Below, one piece after another: positions 48,234 through 56,955 of a stretch of DNA of 64,000 bases. Position numbers and translations under genes: made by a program. Source of the DNA: Streptomyces sp. KL109B (GTDB lineage: Bacteria > Actinomycetota > Actinomycetes > Streptomycetales > Streptomycetaceae). The stretch is from positions 186,001 through 250,000 of the forward strand of contig NZ_JASERL010000015.1 in the NCBI RefSeq assembly GCF_030766935.1, given 5' to 3'. A model generated the notes under the pieces. That model did not search any database. It saw only the letters and a program-made list of their open reading frames with translations, and was not told the DNA's origin. Numbering within the stretch: the stretch's first letter is position 1; the number at the start of each line of letters is the position of its first letter.

Positions 48234-49379
48234 CTACTTGCGGCCCCGCGTCCAGTTCATGCCCCACCCGTAGGCGCGGTCCACGGTGCGCTGGGGGCTG
48301 ACGCCGCGGTCGGGGACGAGGTAGCGGGCCTCGCGCCGCACGGTCAGGTCGCCGCCGCTGTTCGTGAGCAGGGCGAGCGCGCACACCGGGGACGGCACCG
48401 TGCACTCGTCCAGGGAGAAGTCGATCGGCGCCCCTTGGGCGGGCTGGAGCGTGACCGTCGCGTGGAGGTCGGCGAAGCTGCGCGCGCCTTCGTAGATGGT
48501 GACGAAGACGAGGATGCGGCGGAACGCTTCCGTGTGGTCGAGGTTGATGGTCAGGTTCTCGCCGGTGGCGAGGCTTCCGCTGCGATCGTCGGCGTCGAGT
48601 TGGATGTACGGGGGCTGGTGCAGCGCCCCGAAGGCGTTGCCGAGGGCCTGGACAACTCCCTTGCTGCCGTCGGCGAGTTCGTACAGGGCGCACAGGTCGA
48701 GGTCGAGGCCCCGGCCGCGGAGCTGTTTGCGCACCTGCCAGTTGAGGTTCACGCGCAGTGCTCCGGAGGTGCCGCCCTGCTTCGCCAGGGAGACGGCGGG
48801 GGCGGCCTTCGTCAGCGTCACCTTCGTCGGTCGCGCGGTGGGCGGCGCGTGTTGCGGCTCGTCCACCGTGATGCCGTAGTCGGTCGCGAGGCCTTCGAGC
48901 CCGCTGTCGTAGCCCTGGCCCACCGCGCGGAACTTCCAGGCTCCCTGGCGCCGGTACAATTCGCCGAGTACGAAGGCTGTCTCCCTCGTCGCGTCCGCGC
49001 TGTCGTAGCGGGCGAGTTCGGTGGCGTCGGTGGCGTCGACGACGCGGATGTGCAGGCCCGGTACCTGACCGAACGTCCCGCCGTCGGCCGACGCCGCGAG
49101 GACCACCCGCTCGATGGCGGGCTCCACGCGCGCGAGGTCGACGAAGAGGGTGTCCGTGACGGCGCCGCCGCTCGTGGACCTGCCCTCGTGCCGCACCGCT
49201 CCGGAGGCGTGCTCCGGCTGGTTGTAGAACACGAAGTCCGCGTCGGAACGCACCTTTCCGGAAGCGAGCAGGAGCGCCGAGGCATCGACGTCGGGGACTC
49301 CGGGGCCTGAACGTCGGCCCAATTCGACGCGTACGGCCGAAGCCGTCAGCGCGACATTCGATCCTTTAGGTATTGTCAT
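48234..49379 (-). CDS. TerD-family protein with two Ter domains (TerA-like)
   Basis: A 381-residue cytoplasmic protein of the tellurium-resistance/stress family. Residues 1-185 are a TerD domain ('MTIPKGSNVALTASAVRVEL', 'VPDVDASALLLASGKVRSDA', 'FVFYNQPEHASGAV', 'ELYRRQGAWKFRAVGQGYDS'), with acidic residues for calcium. Residues 190-381 are a second, TerA-like domain ('GLDLDLCALYELADGSKGVV', 'YIQLDADDRSGS', 'FVTIYEGARSF'). Streptomyces carry many such genes with roles in stress and calcium signalling; no other ter gene is beside it. A GGGGGCGGA ribosome site precedes the ATG at 49379. Confidence 0.93.
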   Translation of the reverse strand: MTIPKGSNVALTASAVRVELGRRSGPGVPDVDASALLLASGKVRSDADFVFYNQPEHASGAVRHEGRSTSGGAVTDTLFVDLARVEPAIERVVLAASADGGTFGQVPGLHIRVVDATDATELARYDSADATRETAFVLGELYRRQGAWKFRAVGQGYDSGLEGLATDYGITVDEPQHAPPTARPTKVTLTKAAPAVSLAKQGGTSGALRVNLNWQVRKQLRGRGLDLDLCALYELADGSKGVVQALGNAFGALHQPPYIQLDADDRSGSLATGENLTINLDHTEAFRRILVFVTIYEGARSFADLHATVTLQPAQGAPIDFSLDECTVPSPVCALALLTNSGGDLTVRREARYLVPDRGVSPQRTVDRAYGWGMNWTRGRK

Positions 49380-49639
49380 GTCCGCCCCCAACGCCGGCCT
49401 TCGGCTTACCGGCCAAGGTATTCCCGGGTGCCTTCTACCCCCCAGAGGCATGTTCGAAGATCACTGGCCAACCGCCGGTAACCCACCGAAAACTCGGGCC
49501 CTACAGGAAAACGTGCCCGTCCGACGACCGTTTTTCCCAAGTTCGCTCGCATTGAGGACGCGCGGTCACACACGACACGCAAAAGAACCCTCTTATCGGT
49601 CTACCCCAACGACCACATCGTGGGCTTAACTTATGTGTC

Positions 49640-50083
49640 ATGACCTCCCCCCGCTCCACATATGGCGGCGGTTACTACTCCGCGCCGTCCTTCCCGGACA
49701 CCCCGATCTACGACTCTCTCGTCGCAGAGCGGGGCACGCCCCAGATCGCCCCGATCCGGGTTCCTTCCGCGTACGAAAGCAACAGTCACCTCCCCGCGCT
49801 CCCGGCCGCGTTGCCCGCCCTGCCGTCGGCGCCCTCCGCGCCCGCGCCGCAGTACGGTTACCCGCAGCCGCAGCAGGCACCGATGCAGGCCGCCCCGACC
49901 GCGTACATCCCGCAGCAGGCGAGCGCCCCGCGCGGCTACCCGGGCCCGCAGGCCCAACAGCAGCCGCAGCGCCCGGCGCCCGGCCCCGCGACCGGCTACG
50001 AGGCGATGCGCCCGGCGACGCCGCGCCCCGCCCCCGCGCCGTACGAGGATCCCTACAACCGCCAGCAGTACCGCGGTTACTGA
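49640..50083 (+). CDS. Small Pro/Gln/Ala-rich disordered protein
   Basis: A 147-residue low-complexity protein ('MTSPRSTYGGGYYSAPSFPD', then many PQ, PA and AP pairs, ending 'YEDPYNRQQYRGY'). It resembles a conserved Streptomyces family of unknown function (I believe DUF6643). No membrane segment or signal is visible. TAACTT ends 7 bases before the ATG and there is no ribosome site, so the mRNA is probably leaderless. The 260 bases between it and the divergent TerD-type gene show no other clear element and are less GC-rich than the surroundings. Confidence 0.8.
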   Translation: MTSPRSTYGGGYYSAPSFPDTPIYDSLVAERGTPQIAPIRVPSAYESNSHLPALPAALPALPSAPSAPAPQYGYPQPQQAPMQAAPTAYIPQQASAPRGYPGPQAQQQPQRPAPGPATGYEAMRPATPRPAPAPYEDPYNRQQYRGY

Positions 50084-50169
50084 CCCGACACGGCCGGGAC
50101 CACCCGGCCCAGCCCGCTCCGACCCCGTCGCCACGGGCGATGTCCGTGGCTGCTGGCAGAATTGCCGGC

Positions 50170-50994
50170 ATGTCGCAGCCAGCAATCAGTTCGATCCACG
50201 TCCACCCGCTCAAGGCGGTCCGGGGGCACGCTCCGCGTGAGGCCGTCGTGGAGCCATGGGGCCTGGCCGGAGACCGGCGCTGGGTGCTGGTGGGCGCAGA
50301 CGACAAGATCGTCACCCAACGGCCGCATCCGCGGCTGGCCTTGGCCGCCGCCGAGCAGTTGCCCGGCGGCGGCATTCGTGTGTCCGCTCCTGGGATGGAC
50401 CCGCTGACCGTCGAGGTTCCCGAGCCGGGGTCGACGAGCACGATCGAGGTCTGGTCGGACAAGGTCGAGGCGGTCCCCGCCGACCACGCGGCACACGCGT
50501 GGTGGAGCGCGTACCTGGACTCCGAGATACGCCTGATGCACCTGGACGACCCGGCGCACAGACGCCCCATCGACCCCGAGTACGCGCGCCCGGGCGAGAC
50601 CGTGAGCTTCGCCGACGGCTACCCGCTGCTCCTGACGACGCTCTCCTCCCTCGACGCCCTCAACTCGTTGATCGCCCAAGGGGATCACTCCGACGAGGGC
50701 CCGCTGCCCATGAACAGGTTCCGGCCGAATGTCGTGCTCTCCGGCACCCCTCCGTGGGCGGAGGACGACTGGTCGCGCATAGCGATCGGCGAGGTCGCCT
50801 TCCGCATCACCAAGAAGAGCGGCCGCTGCGTGGTGACGACGACGAACCAGCAGACAGCGGAGCGTGGCAAGGAGCCGCTGCGCACGCTGGCGCGGCACCG
50901 TCGTTTCGGTGACCAGTTGTGCTTCGGTACGAATCTGGTGCCCGAGTCCACCGGCACCGTCCGGATCGGAGATCCCTTGACGATCCTCGAATAA
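50170..50994 (+). CDS. MOSC-domain protein
   Basis: A 274-residue protein with the N-terminal MOSC beta-barrel ('SIHVHPLKAVRG', 'WGLAGDRRWVLVGADDKIVT', 'QRPHPRLALA') and the C-terminal MOSC domain ('MNRFRPNVVLSGTPPWAEDD', 'CVVTTTNQQTAERGKEPLRT'). The cysteine in 'KKSGRCVVTTTNQ' is the family's sulphur/molybdenum-cofactor-binding residue. Relatives (mARC, YcbX) reduce N-hydroxylated compounds using molybdenum cofactor. CAGAAT ends 7 bases before the ATG. Confidence 0.93.
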   Translation: MSQPAISSIHVHPLKAVRGHAPREAVVEPWGLAGDRRWVLVGADDKIVTQRPHPRLALAAAEQLPGGGIRVSAPGMDPLTVEVPEPGSTSTIEVWSDKVEAVPADHAAHAWWSAYLDSEIRLMHLDDPAHRRPIDPEYARPGETVSFADGYPLLLTTLSSLDALNSLIAQGDHSDEGPLPMNRFRPNVVLSGTPPWAEDDWSRIAIGEVAFRITKKSGRCVVTTTNQQTAERGKEPLRTLARHRRFGDQLCFGTNLVPESTGTVRIGDPLTILE

Positions 50995-51170
50995 CCGTCA
51001 TCCGGCCGGGGAACCCGGCGCCGCGGCATGCTCGTTGAGAGACAATGGCAGCGTCGGAAGCGCCGGTGGGCAGGGGCGAGCAAGCCAGGTGATGTCGCTC
51101 TCTCTTCTCTCCTCCGACATGCGGGCGCTGCCGTTCGGGGTTAAGACGGACCCGGAAGGGGGTGCAGACC

Positions 51171-51776
51171 GTGCGAGCGTTGATCGGGCTCTGGCGCTGG
51201 CGCCACAATCCGGTGCGCCGCGGGACTGACCTGGCCGAGGCCTGGGTCGCCCTGGTCGCTCTGATCCTCATCGTCGTCGCCGCGCCGGTGCTCGGCGTCA
51301 TCGCGGGGTCCCTGTCGCGTGACGCTCTGTACCGATCGGTTGAGGAGCAGCACAGGATGCGCCACGAGGTCACGGCGACCGTGGTGAAGAAGCTGGCACA
51401 ACCGCCGCTCGACTCCGACCCGGAGACCTCCACGGCACGGGACGCGCACACGCGCGTGGTGGCGTCCTGGAAGGCGCCGGACGGCACGCCGCGGCAGGAC
51501 CGCGTCGTCGCCCCGCTCACCACGCCGCACCACGGCGACAGGTTCCCGGTGTGGACGGACGATCAGGGCCGCGCCGTCGCCCGGCCGCTCGACCGGCCCA
51601 CGGCCGCCACACACGCGGCGCTCGCAGGTTTCGGCGCCGCCGTCGCCGTCACCGGGCTCGTGGAGGGCAGCAGGCGCCTGGTGCTGTGGCGCATGATGCG
51701 CCGCCGGTACGCGCGCTGGGACAGCGCCTGGGACATCGCGGGACCCGACTGGGGCAGGACCGGCACGGGCAGTTGA
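51171..51776 (+). CDS. Rv1733c-family membrane protein
   Basis: A 201-residue protein with two membrane segments ('AWVALVALILIVVAAPVLGV' and 'AGFGAAVAVTGLVEG') flanking an extracytoplasmic domain of about 100 residues with 'VVASWKAPDGTPRQDRV' and 'GDRFPVWTDDQGR', the pattern of the Rv1733c family in actinobacteria. Function unknown. The GTG at 51171 is chosen because GGAAGGGGG ends just before the required spacing; a GTG 9 bases earlier would leave no spacer. A 176-base leader after the MOSC gene shows no firm element. Confidence 0.85.
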   Translation: MRALIGLWRWRHNPVRRGTDLAEAWVALVALILIVVAAPVLGVIAGSLSRDALYRSVEEQHRMRHEVTATVVKKLAQPPLDSDPETSTARDAHTRVVASWKAPDGTPRQDRVVAPLTTPHHGDRFPVWTDDQGRAVARPLDRPTAATHAALAGFGAAVAVTGLVEGSRRLVLWRMMRRRYARWDSAWDIAGPDWGRTGTGS

Positions 51777-51935
51777 CGGCGGCCGGCAGGCTCGTGGCTC
51801 TGGTCAACCGCCGTGCCCCGCGCACGCTACGGTGGACCCACCTTTTGGCAGGCAGAACACGGGAAGTGGCAGCAGCAACGGCGCGCGCGGCGCGCCCACT
51901 TCCGGCGCACGACGAGGTGGGGGCAGATCAGCACC

Positions 51936-54341
51936 ATGGCACAGGGCTCGGTCCAGGTGACGCACACCAGCACGTCGCGATGGCGGCGCCGCACGGGTGA
52001 GTACGCGTCGCTCGCCGCCGCCCTGGAGGCGGCCGGTGACGGCGACGTACTGACCGTGGCCCCGGGCACGTACCGGGAGAATCTGGTGGTGCGGCGGGCC
52101 GTGACGGTGCGTGGTCCCGAGGGCTCGCCCGGTTCCGTGCGGATCGCGCCGTCGGACGGCGTCGCGGTGACCGTACGGGCCTCCGCGACGGTGCGTGACC
52201 TGCACGTCGAGGGGCAGGACGCGGCGTCGCCCGCGCTGCTCGTCGAGGAGGGCGCCCCGGAGATCGTCGGAGTCCGCGTGGTGACGCGGTCCGCGGCCGG
52301 CGTCGAGGTGCGCGGCGGCGCGCGGCCCACGGTGCGGCGGTGCACCGTCGACAACCCCGGAGGCGTCGGCATCGCCGTACTCGACGGCGGGGGCGGCGTG
52401 TTCGAGGAGTGCGAGGTCGTCGCGGCCGGGCAGGCGGGCGTCGCGGTGCGCGGTGGCGCGCACCCGCGCCTGGAGCGCTGCCGGGTGCACCACACGTCGG
52501 GTGCGGGCCTGTCCGCGACCGGTGAGCACTCCGGCCTGGAGGCCGTGGGCTGCGAGGTGTACGAGGTCAAGGGTTCCGGTGTGCAGATCACCGGCCGGGC
52601 CGCCGCGCACCTGACCGACTGCGACGTGCACCGCACGACCGGGGACGGCGTCACGCTCGACACGGACGCGGTGCTCACGCTCGCCGACTGCCGCGTGCAC
52701 GACGTGCCGGAGAACGCGATCGACCTGCGCTCCCGCTCCGTGCTCACGCTGACGCGTTCCACGGTGCGGCAGTTCGGGCGCAACGGCCTGTCGGTGTGGG
52801 ACCCCGGCACGCGCGTGGACGCCAATCAGTGCGAGATCCACGACAGTACGGGCGACTATCCGGCCGTCTGGGTCAGCGACGGCGCGACCGCCGTGCTGGA
52901 GTCCTGCCGGGTGCACGACGTTCCGGACGCGCTGTTCGTGCTGGATCGCGGCTCGCGCGTGGACGTCGTCGACAGCGACCTCTCCCAAGTCCGCAACACG
53001 GCGGTGTCGGTGAGCGACGGCGCGACCGCGCAGCTCGACGACTGCCGCATCCGGGAGGCCGCGACGGGCGCCTGGTTCCGCGACCACGGCAGCGGCGGCA
53101 CGCTCGCGGGCTGCGCGGTGGACGACACCCAGACGGGCGTGATCGTCACGAAGGGCGCCGATCCGACGATCGAGCGCTGCACGGTCTCCTCCCCCGCCGA
53201 AGCCGGGTTCTACGTGTCCGCGGGCGGCCGGGGCAGCTTCCACGGCTGCCGGGTCACGGGCAGTGGCGGCTTCGGGTTCCACGTCATCGACGGGTGCCGT
53301 ACGAGCCTCAAGAAGTGCCGTACGGAGCGGTGTTCGCGCGGTGGCTACGAGTTCGCCGAGGACGGTCCGCTGATCGAGGACTGCACGAGCGACGAGAGCG
53401 GCGGGGTGCGCCCCGGCGCGACGGCCGCCGCGCAGCCGGCCGTGCAGACCGCGACACAGACCGCCGGGCTGCTCAGCGCGGTGCCCGATCAGCGGCCCTC
53501 AGCGGCCCCTCAGGAGGCCGCGCAGCCGTCCCGCACGTCCAAGCACGTCCTCGGTGAACTGGACGCTCTGGTGGGCCTGGAGAGCGTCAAGCGCGAGGTG
53601 CGGGCGCTCACCGACATGATCGAGGTGGGCCGCAGGCGCCAGGAGGCCGGTCTCAAAGCGGCTTCTGTGCGGCGGCACTTGGTGTTCACGGGCTCCCCCG
53701 GCACCGGCAAGACGACGGTGGCGCGGCTGTACGGGGAGATCCTGGCGGCGCTCGGCGTGCTCGGTCAGGGACACCTCGTAGAGGTGTCCCGGGTGGACCT
53801 GGTCGGCGAGCACATCGGCTCCACCGCGATCCGCACCCAGGAGGCCTTCCAACGGGCCCACGGCGGCGTCCTGTTCATCGACGAGGCGTACGCCCTCTCC
53901 CCTGAGGACTCCGGGCGCGACTTCGGCCGCGAGGCGATCGACACACTCGTGAAGCTCATGGAGGACCACCGCGACGAGGTCGTCGTGATCGTCGCGGGCT
54001 ACACGGCGGAGATGGAGCGCTTCCTGTCCACCAACCCCGGTGTGGCGTCCCGCTTCTCACGGACCATCACGTTCTCCGACTACGTGCCCGACGAACTGCT
54101 GCGGATCGTGGAGCAGCAGGCCGACGAGCACGAGTACCGCCTCGCCGACGGGACGCCGGAAGCACTGCTCAAGTACTTCACGGCGCTCCCGAAGGGGCCA
54201 GCGTTCGGCAACGGCCGCACCGCGCGGCAGACGTTCGAGTCGATGGTGGAGCGGCACGCAGGACGGGTCGCCCAGCTGGACGCCCTGGACACCGACGCGC
54301 TCACGCTGCTCTACGCGGAGGACCTGCCGGAACTGCCCTGA
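51936..54341 (+). CDS. Right-handed beta-helix / CbxX-type AAA+ ATPase fusion
   Basis: An 801-residue protein with two clear parts. Residues about 20-500 are a right-handed parallel beta-helix of many pectate-lyase-like turns ('VTVRGPEGSPGSVRIAPSDG', then repeats of the type 'GVEVRGGARPTVRRCTVDN', 'GVAVRGGAHPRLERCRVHH'). After a Gln/Ala linker, residues about 535-801 are a CbxX/CfqX (SpoVK/EccA-like) AAA+ module: Walker A 'GSPGTGKTT' (Lys592), Walker B 'GVLFIDEAYAL' (Asp649, Glu650), 'VVIVAGYTAEMERFLSTNPG' and 'SRFSRTITF'. A carbohydrate- or polymer-shaped scaffold joined to a remodelling motor suggests substrate recognition by the helix, but the substrate is unknown. ATG 51936 is used. The 3' end overlaps the convergent gene by 31 bases. 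Confidence 0.92.
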   Translation: MAQGSVQVTHTSTSRWRRRTGEYASLAAALEAAGDGDVLTVAPGTYRENLVVRRAVTVRGPEGSPGSVRIAPSDGVAVTVRASATVRDLHVEGQDAASPALLVEEGAPEIVGVRVVTRSAAGVEVRGGARPTVRRCTVDNPGGVGIAVLDGGGGVFEECEVVAAGQAGVAVRGGAHPRLERCRVHHTSGAGLSATGEHSGLEAVGCEVYEVKGSGVQITGRAAAHLTDCDVHRTTGDGVTLDTDAVLTLADCRVHDVPENAIDLRSRSVLTLTRSTVRQFGRNGLSVWDPGTRVDANQCEIHDSTGDYPAVWVSDGATAVLESCRVHDVPDALFVLDRGSRVDVVDSDLSQVRNTAVSVSDGATAQLDDCRIREAATGAWFRDHGSGGTLAGCAVDDTQTGVIVTKGADPTIERCTVSSPAEAGFYVSAGGRGSFHGCRVTGSGGFGFHVIDGCRTSLKKCRTERCSRGGYEFAEDGPLIEDCTSDESGGVRPGATAAAQPAVQTATQTAGLLSAVPDQRPSAAPQEAAQPSRTSKHVLGELDALVGLESVKREVRALTDMIEVGRRRQEAGLKAASVRRHLVFTGSPGTGKTTVARLYGEILAALGVLGQGHLVEVSRVDLVGEHIGSTAIRTQEAFQRAHGGVLFIDEAYALSPEDSGRDFGREAIDTLVKLMEDHRDEVVVIVAGYTAEMERFLSTNPGVASRFSRTITFSDYVPDELLRIVEQQADEHEYRLADGTPEALLKYFTALPKGPAFGNGRTARQTFESMVERHAGRVAQLDALDTDALTLLYAEDLPELP

Positions 54342-56743
54342 ACGGCCTGTTCCCCCTCAGCCTGCCCGCCCTCGGCATCCGGCCGCTGCTGCGGTACGCC
54401 GCCCGGCTTGAGGCGGGCAAGCAACCGCGCGCGTTCCTGGGCGAAGACCGGGTCGGCCTGGTAGTCGCCGTGGCCCAGGATCGGTGCGGGCAGCGGGTGT
54501 TGGGGGGTGCGGCCGTACGCGAGCGGGTCGAGGAGCGCCGCATGATCGACCTGGGGGCCGCACTCGCCTGGCAGGTTGATCGGGCCGCCGATGGGGTCGG
54601 TCCCGCGATGCAGATTGCGCCAGCAGTCGACCTGGCGGTGCAGCGAGGCCAGCGCCTCCGGCCCGAACTGGGCGGGGAACCAGCGCCCGTACAGCCGCTC
54701 CAGGGGCGATCCGTAGGTGAGCAGTCCGACGCGCTTCCTTACGGAGGGGTGCAGTTGCCAGGCCGCGGCCGCCGCGAGGACGCTGCCCTGGGAGTGCCCG
54801 GAGAGGATGAGGCGTCCCCCGGTGGCCTGCGTCCAGGTGGCCATGCGCCAGGTCAGGTCGGGGACGGCGCGCTCGGCGTAGCACGGGGGCGCGAAGGGGT
54901 GCGCGGCGCGCGGCCAGAAGGTGCCCACGTCCCACAGGATGCCGATGGTGCGCCGCGCGGACGCGTCCTTGTAGGCGCGGCGCCCCCACGTGACGAAGAG
55001 TATGAAACCGAGACCGATCAGCCAGGAGCCGAGGGCCTGCGCGGACTCGGCCGCCCCCTCCACGATCGCGTACGACCCCTGGAACGCCGTCGCCGGCACC
55101 TTGCCCGTGGTCCAGGCACCGACGATGGCCAGCGCGCCGAGCAGCAGCGTCACCGACGAGACGACGCCGATCATCAACGGCGCCTTGTCGGTGAGGGCGG
55201 CACGCGCGCGCGTGCCCGCGATGCGCTCCGTGCGGGCGGCGTCCGGCGGTTCGGTGGTGTCGCCCGGCTTGGCGTCGAGGTGGTAGTCGGCCGCGACCTG
55301 GACCGTCTCGCGCTTCTTGATGCGTGCGGTGCGCCAGGCGAGCGCCGCGCACAGGACGGCGAGCACGATCAGCAGCGGCGGGATGACGGAGGCCTGCCAG
55401 GACAGCAGCACCGGCGGGCCCTTGATGAGGCCGCTGGTGCCGTCCAGCCAGTCGGCGACGCGCTGCGCTATCCCGCCGGTCATCACGCCGCCGAGGGCGC
55501 AGGCGAGCATCGCGGTGGCGGGGCCACCGAGGCCGCGCAGCGCGGTGCGTGGGTCGCGGGCGGTGCGGTAGATGGCGTGCGCGACGAAGGCGAGGACGAT
55601 CACCAACGCGCCCTGCACGAGGGCGATGCCGCCGAACGTCGCGTCGCCCGGCAGCCGTCCGGAGGAATGCCAGCCGGGGCGCGACCAGGCCGCGTACACC
55701 ATGGTCACGGCGAGCAGGGCGAGCGAAGCGTAGGGCAGGAAGCGCACGACGGTGCGGTCCAGGGTGTCGTCGACGCGGTTCTCCTTGCGGCCCCGGTGCA
55801 CGACGACGCCGATGACGGCGAGGGTTCCGGCGGCCAACGCGGCGACGATCACCCAGCCCAGTACGTCGAGCAGGGCTGGCCCACCCGCCTCCCGGTCGAA
55901 GCGGGCCGCGGACGTGCCGACGGCGGCGGCCACCGTGAGGAATCCGGCCGCGGTGTGCGCGCTGCGCAGGCGTGCCACGAGGCGGCGCCCGTACCAGAAG
56001 CCGGGCCTGCCAAGGGCGTTGTCGACCTCGCCGTCGGTGGGCTCGGGCATGTGCGGGAGCGGGCGCTGGGTCTCGTACGCGCTCCAGGTGCGGTGCGAGA
56101 GGTACCAGAGGAGGACGGCGAGGGCGGTCGGCACGAGGGAGGCGAGGGCGAGGCGGCGGCCGGGCTGGCTCCACCAGCCGCCACCGCCGTGCGCGTCCAC
56201 GGAGAGGAAGCCGAGCCAGGCGCGCTGCTCGGCGCAGGCCGCGGTGCCCGCGCACTGCCAGGCCGTCAGGTCGAGCGCGACCTCGCAGGCGGCGCCGACC
56301 AGGAGGACGGTGAGGGTGAGCGAGACGAGGCGGACGAGCAGGCCGTAGAGGCGTACGTTGCGGGACTTGCGGCGGGCGTTGGGCCGCATCCAGTGCGACA
56401 GGTTCGCCACCATGAAGGGCAGGAGCAGCAGCCACAGGGCGCGCGAGCCGTTGCCCGAGGTGAGGTTGCACCACACGTACGCCTCGGGGACGGGCTTGCC
56501 CCGGTAGTCGTCGGGGCGGTCCTCCGCGTCGGCGTCCTCGCCGCGGCGGAAGACGGCGGCCGTGTCGTCGCCGGACACCCGCACCGTCTGCGGGTCGTCG
56601 AGCATCTCCTGAGGTGTGGTGCCGCCGACTCCGTGGACGAGGAGTTCCAGGGCGGTCTCGTCCGGCGTCGTGGACGGCTCGGTGGCCGACTCGGTGGATG
56701 CCGACTCGGTGGATGCCGACTCGGTGGATGGTGTCGTATTCAT
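54311..56743 (-). CDS. Large integral membrane alpha/beta hydrolase (lipase-like)
   Basis: An 810-residue protein. It starts with a low-complexity ESAST repeat and 'ELLVHGVGGTTPQEMLDDPQ', a hydrolase-like strand with oxyanion motif HGVGG. About ten to eleven membrane segments fill the middle. Near the C-terminus the nucleophile elbow is 'LILSGHSQGSVLAAAAA' (Ser in GHSQG), followed by 'LLTYGSPLERLYGRWFP'. The alpha/beta hydrolase fold thus seems split by the membrane region. A lipid esterase is the likely activity; no substrate can be named. A GGGGGA ribosome site precedes the ATG. Its stop lies within the 3' end of the convergent beta-helix/AAA gene. Confidence 0.85.
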   Translation of the reverse strand: MNTTPSTESASTESASTESATEPSTTPDETALELLVHGVGGTTPQEMLDDPQTVRVSGDDTAAVFRRGEDADAEDRPDDYRGKPVPEAYVWCNLTSGNGSRALWLLLLPFMVANLSHWMRPNARRKSRNVRLYGLLVRLVSLTLTVLLVGAACEVALDLTAWQCAGTAACAEQRAWLGFLSVDAHGGGGWWSQPGRRLALASLVPTALAVLLWYLSHRTWSAYETQRPLPHMPEPTDGEVDNALGRPGFWYGRRLVARLRSAHTAAGFLTVAAAVGTSAARFDREAGGPALLDVLGWVIVAALAAGTLAVIGVVVHRGRKENRVDDTLDRTVVRFLPYASLALLAVTMVYAAWSRPGWHSSGRLPGDATFGGIALVQGALVIVLAFVAHAIYRTARDPRTALRGLGGPATAMLACALGGVMTGGIAQRVADWLDGTSGLIKGPPVLLSWQASVIPPLLIVLAVLCAALAWRTARIKKRETVQVAADYHLDAKPGDTTEPPDAARTERIAGTRARAALTDKAPLMIGVVSSVTLLLGALAIVGAWTTGKVPATAFQGSYAIVEGAAESAQALGSWLIGLGFILFVTWGRRAYKDASARRTIGILWDVGTFWPRAAHPFAPPCYAERAVPDLTWRMATWTQATGGRLILSGHSQGSVLAAAAAWQLHPSVRKRVGLLTYGSPLERLYGRWFPAQFGPEALASLHRQVDCWRNLHRGTDPIGGPINLPGECGPQVDHAALLDPLAYGRTPQHPLPAPILGHGDYQADPVFAQERARLLARLKPGGVPQQRPDAEGGQAEGEQAVQGSSGRSSA
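56685..56729 (-). repeat. Three 15-bp tandem units at the front of the membrane hydrolase gene
   Basis: GCCGACTCGGTGGAT occurs three times in a row in frame, encoding the ESAST pentapeptide repeat in the disordered N-terminus. Confidence 0.92.
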
Positions 56744-56955
56744 GTGTCCCCCGTTCCTGAACAGGACCAGGATCGCGGCTCAACGTCCACTCGGGCACCC
56801 CTCGTCACGGAATCTCCCCGATGCGCCCGGCCCCGTTCACCGCATGCCGCGCAGGTGGTGGTCCGGGTGTCGGTGGCGCGTGCGAGGATGACGCGAAAGC
56901 GCTGGCCGGTACGGCGGTGGCGGCAGGCGGGACGAGGCGAAGGGATCCGACGGAC

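Noticed and set aside
50995..51170. Possible riboswitch upstream of the Rv1733c-family gene
   Set aside because: Some words (GAGCAAGCCAGGTGA) recall known aptamers, but no complete conserved core could be traced. A covariance search would be needed to revive it.
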